Assembly (NCBI GenBank): GCA_020629715.1
Contig: JAHDCU010000003.1
Location: forward strand, 120,879-184,878
Length of the DNA stretch: 64,000 nt
Reading direction: 5' to 3'
Source of the DNA: Saprospiraceae bacterium
Lineage (GTDB): Bacteria > Bacteroidota > Bacteroidia > Chitinophagales > Saprospiraceae
The translations under genes and the position numbers were made by a program. Position 1 is the stretch's first letter. Each line of letters opens with the position of its first letter. Below, piece by piece: positions 62,737 through 64,000 of this stretch. The notes beneath the pieces are model-generated. The model ran no database searches. It saw nothing but the letters and a program-made list of their open reading frames with translations, and was not told where the DNA came from.

Positions 62737-62744
62737 TACATTTG
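62737..62744 (+). promoter_or_regulatory. Candidate -7 box for the repeat-protein gene
   Basis: TACATTTG matches TAnnTTTG just after the HD gene stop, giving a leader of about 57 bases to the ATG at 62807. No clear -33 TTG was seen. Confidence 0.35.
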
Positions 62745-62806
62745 CGCCCACATTATAGATTTTAACTTTCATTTTATTAAATCATTATAACAAACAACAA
62801 AAGACT

Positions 62807-64000
62807 ATGAAAAAGCTGAGTTTGATGTTAGCATTATTCGTGCTTACAGTATGTGCTTCTTTCGCTCAGGTATCTAATGGACCTGACCAAGGAACACCTC
62901 TTAACGCTGAAGCTGGAAAATGTTACGCAAAGTGCCTTATCGAGGATCAGTATGAAACAGTCACTGAAGAAGTGCTTACTAGAGCAGCATCTACAAGAGT
63001 AGATGTAGTTCCTGCTACTTACGAAACTGTAACTGAAGAGTTATTGACTAAAGAAGCAAGTACAACTTTATCTGTATCACCTGCTACTTTCGAAACTGTA
63101 ACTGAAGAAATCCTTGTAAAAGAAGCAAGTACACAGTTATCTGTAACTCCTGCTACTTTTGAAACAGTAACAGAAGAAGTATTAGTAAGAGAAGCTGGTA
63201 AAGCAGTTTCATTAACAGCTGCAAAGTTCAAAACTGAATCTGAGCAAGTGTTAGTGAAAGAAAATACTAACGGACTTCGTGCTATTCCTGCAAAATTCGA
63301 AACTGTGACAGAGGAAGTTCTTGTAAAAGAGGCTTTCAAACAATTACAAGTAGTACCTGCTACTTTCGAAACTGTAACAGAGGAAAAATTAGTACAAGAA
63401 GCTTACGATGTGATCACTGTAGTACCTGCTACATATGAAACTATCACTGAGGAGAAGCTTGTAAAAGCTGCTTATTCTACAATGGCAACTTACGCTCCTA
63501 TCCTAGACCTTGATGGTCTTATCAGTGCTGTAGAAAGTGGATCTAACAGCTACACTACAGCAAGTGGTGCAGTAAGAACATTTACTAATGACGAGATCAA
63601 TGCTATCAGAAGCTTAATTGGAACTGGTGCTAGATTATCAAAAGATTCTAACGGTAACGTATATGCAACTCTTACTGAGACTGTTCTTGAAAAAGACGGA
63701 TACAATACGCTAAGAGTAATCCCTGCTACTTATGAGACTGTGACAGAAGAAGTTTTAGAAAAAGAAGCTTACTCTACATTAAGAGTAATCCCTGCAACTT
63801 ATGAAACTGTAACGGAGCAAGTACTAGCTAAAGAAGCAAGTACTAGAATCGAAAAGAAGCCAGCTGAATATACAACTGAGACTGTTACTATCGTCACTGC
63901 TCCTGCTTCTGAAAAGTGGGTTAAGAAAAAAGCTGATCCTAGCTGTCTTTCTGCTAATCCAGATGATTGTTTAGTATGGTGTTTAGTTGAGGTACCAGAG
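62807..64000 (+). CDS. Secreted 23-residue-repeat protein (partial)
   Basis: The first 398 residues are visible; the gene runs off the right edge. Residues 1-21 are a signal peptide (KKLSLMLALFVLTVCASFAQ). After KCYAKC (39-43) come eight 23-residue units (46-229), each near the pattern PATFETVTEEVLVKEAS then about six residues. An insertion without the repeat (about 230-282) contains NDEINAIRSLIGTGARLS, then four more units (283-374). The visible end has Cys in DPSCLSANPDDCLVWCLVE. I recall OmpA-family proteins with such an N-terminus in Saprospiria; the OmpA part would lie outside the window. Function unknown. Confidence 0.8.
   Translation, partial: MKKLSLMLALFVLTVCASFAQVSNGPDQGTPLNAEAGKCYAKCLIEDQYETVTEEVLTRAASTRVDVVPATYETVTEELLTKEASTTLSVSPATFETVTEEILVKEASTQLSVTPATFETVTEEVLVREAGKAVSLTAAKFKTESEQVLVKENTNGLRAIPAKFETVTEEVLVKEAFKQLQVVPATFETVTEEKLVQEAYDVITVVPATYETITEEKLVKAAYSTMATYAPILDLDGLISAVESGSNSYTTASGAVRTFTNDEINAIRSLIGTGARLSKDSNGNVYATLTETVLEKDGYNTLRVIPATYETVTEEVLEKEAYSTLRVIPATYETVTEQVLAKEASTRIEKKPAEYTTETVTIVTAPASEKWVKKKADPSCLSANPDDCLVWCLVEVPE

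Noticed and set aside
62942..63928. CRISPR-like array from the 69-base periodic repeats
   Set aside because: The repeats are in frame, vary at synonymous sites and encode a regular protein pattern; there are no unique spacers or cas genes.

Overview
The window comes from an AT-rich member of the Bacteroidota. Evidence: two large secreted proteins end in type IX secretion (T9SS) type A sorting domains, the T9SS regulator PorX is encoded near the right edge, TonB-dependent receptors carry N-terminal carboxypeptidase-regulatory-like domains, lipoproteins have acidic SDD/KED residues after the lipid-anchored Cys, and several genes are preceded by a TAnnTTTG -7 box. The long Ig/HYR-like adhesin with dockerin and cohesin-like parts, and the ETVTEE-repeat protein at the right edge, suggest the Saprospiria; that placement is inference.

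Layout. 1-6 kb: envelope genes (end of a family 2 glycosyltransferase, a GT4 glycosyltransferase, a patatin/Omp85-type protein, a VOC protein, heptose genes gmhA-gmhB, a TonB-C-like protein). 6-14 kb, minus strand: an iron-uptake-type operon (DUF4856 lipoprotein, imelysin-like lipoprotein, HTTM membrane protein, FecA-like receptor, T9SS cargo). 14.7-21 kb: a second TonB receptor with an unusual Cys-rich plug, DUF3703, a Na+/H+ antiporter with a TrkA-N domain, prfC. 21-24.6 kb: a patch of unfamiliar small surface genes: a lipoprotein interrupted at two homopolymers, two related outer-membrane-type proteins and a Cys-rich DUF6428 protein. 25-29 kb: a 1370-residue T9SS adhesin.

29.5-31.6 kb: an FeS photolyase (PhrB type) with its companions DUF2256 (50 aa) and a TIGR03643-type protein. 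31.7-38.3 kb: a minimal ABC pair between short telomere-like repeats, GIY-YIG protein, rlmF, an XRE regulator with its membrane partner and a candidate operator, a nitrilase, a PDZ aspartyl protease and an APC permease. 38.4-43.6 kb: a DUF937-repeat-TM-OmpA fusion and a Dna2-like nuclease-helicase. 43.6-50.6 kb: RDD opposite an operon of SpoIIM, membrane protein, DUF4129, DUF4350, MoxR and DUF58. 50.7-56.8 kb: queE, ridA, an S37-type peptidase, two alpha/beta hydrolases and two flavin enzymes. 56.8-57.5 kb: a MazEF module with a palindromic operator. 57.6-64 kb: a serA-like dehydrogenase, tatC, a small membrane protein, porX, an HD hydrolase and the start of a 23-residue-repeat secreted protein.

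No rRNA, tRNA, CRISPR array, insertion sequence or prophage was recognised. Candidate terminators, promoters, operators and three kinds of short noncoding repeat are listed. The most unusual items are the DUF937-OmpA envelope-spanning fusion, the 23-residue-repeat protein, the doubly frameshifted lipoprotein with its paralogous neighbours, and the MazEF and XRE operators. No wholly new defence or mobile system was evident.
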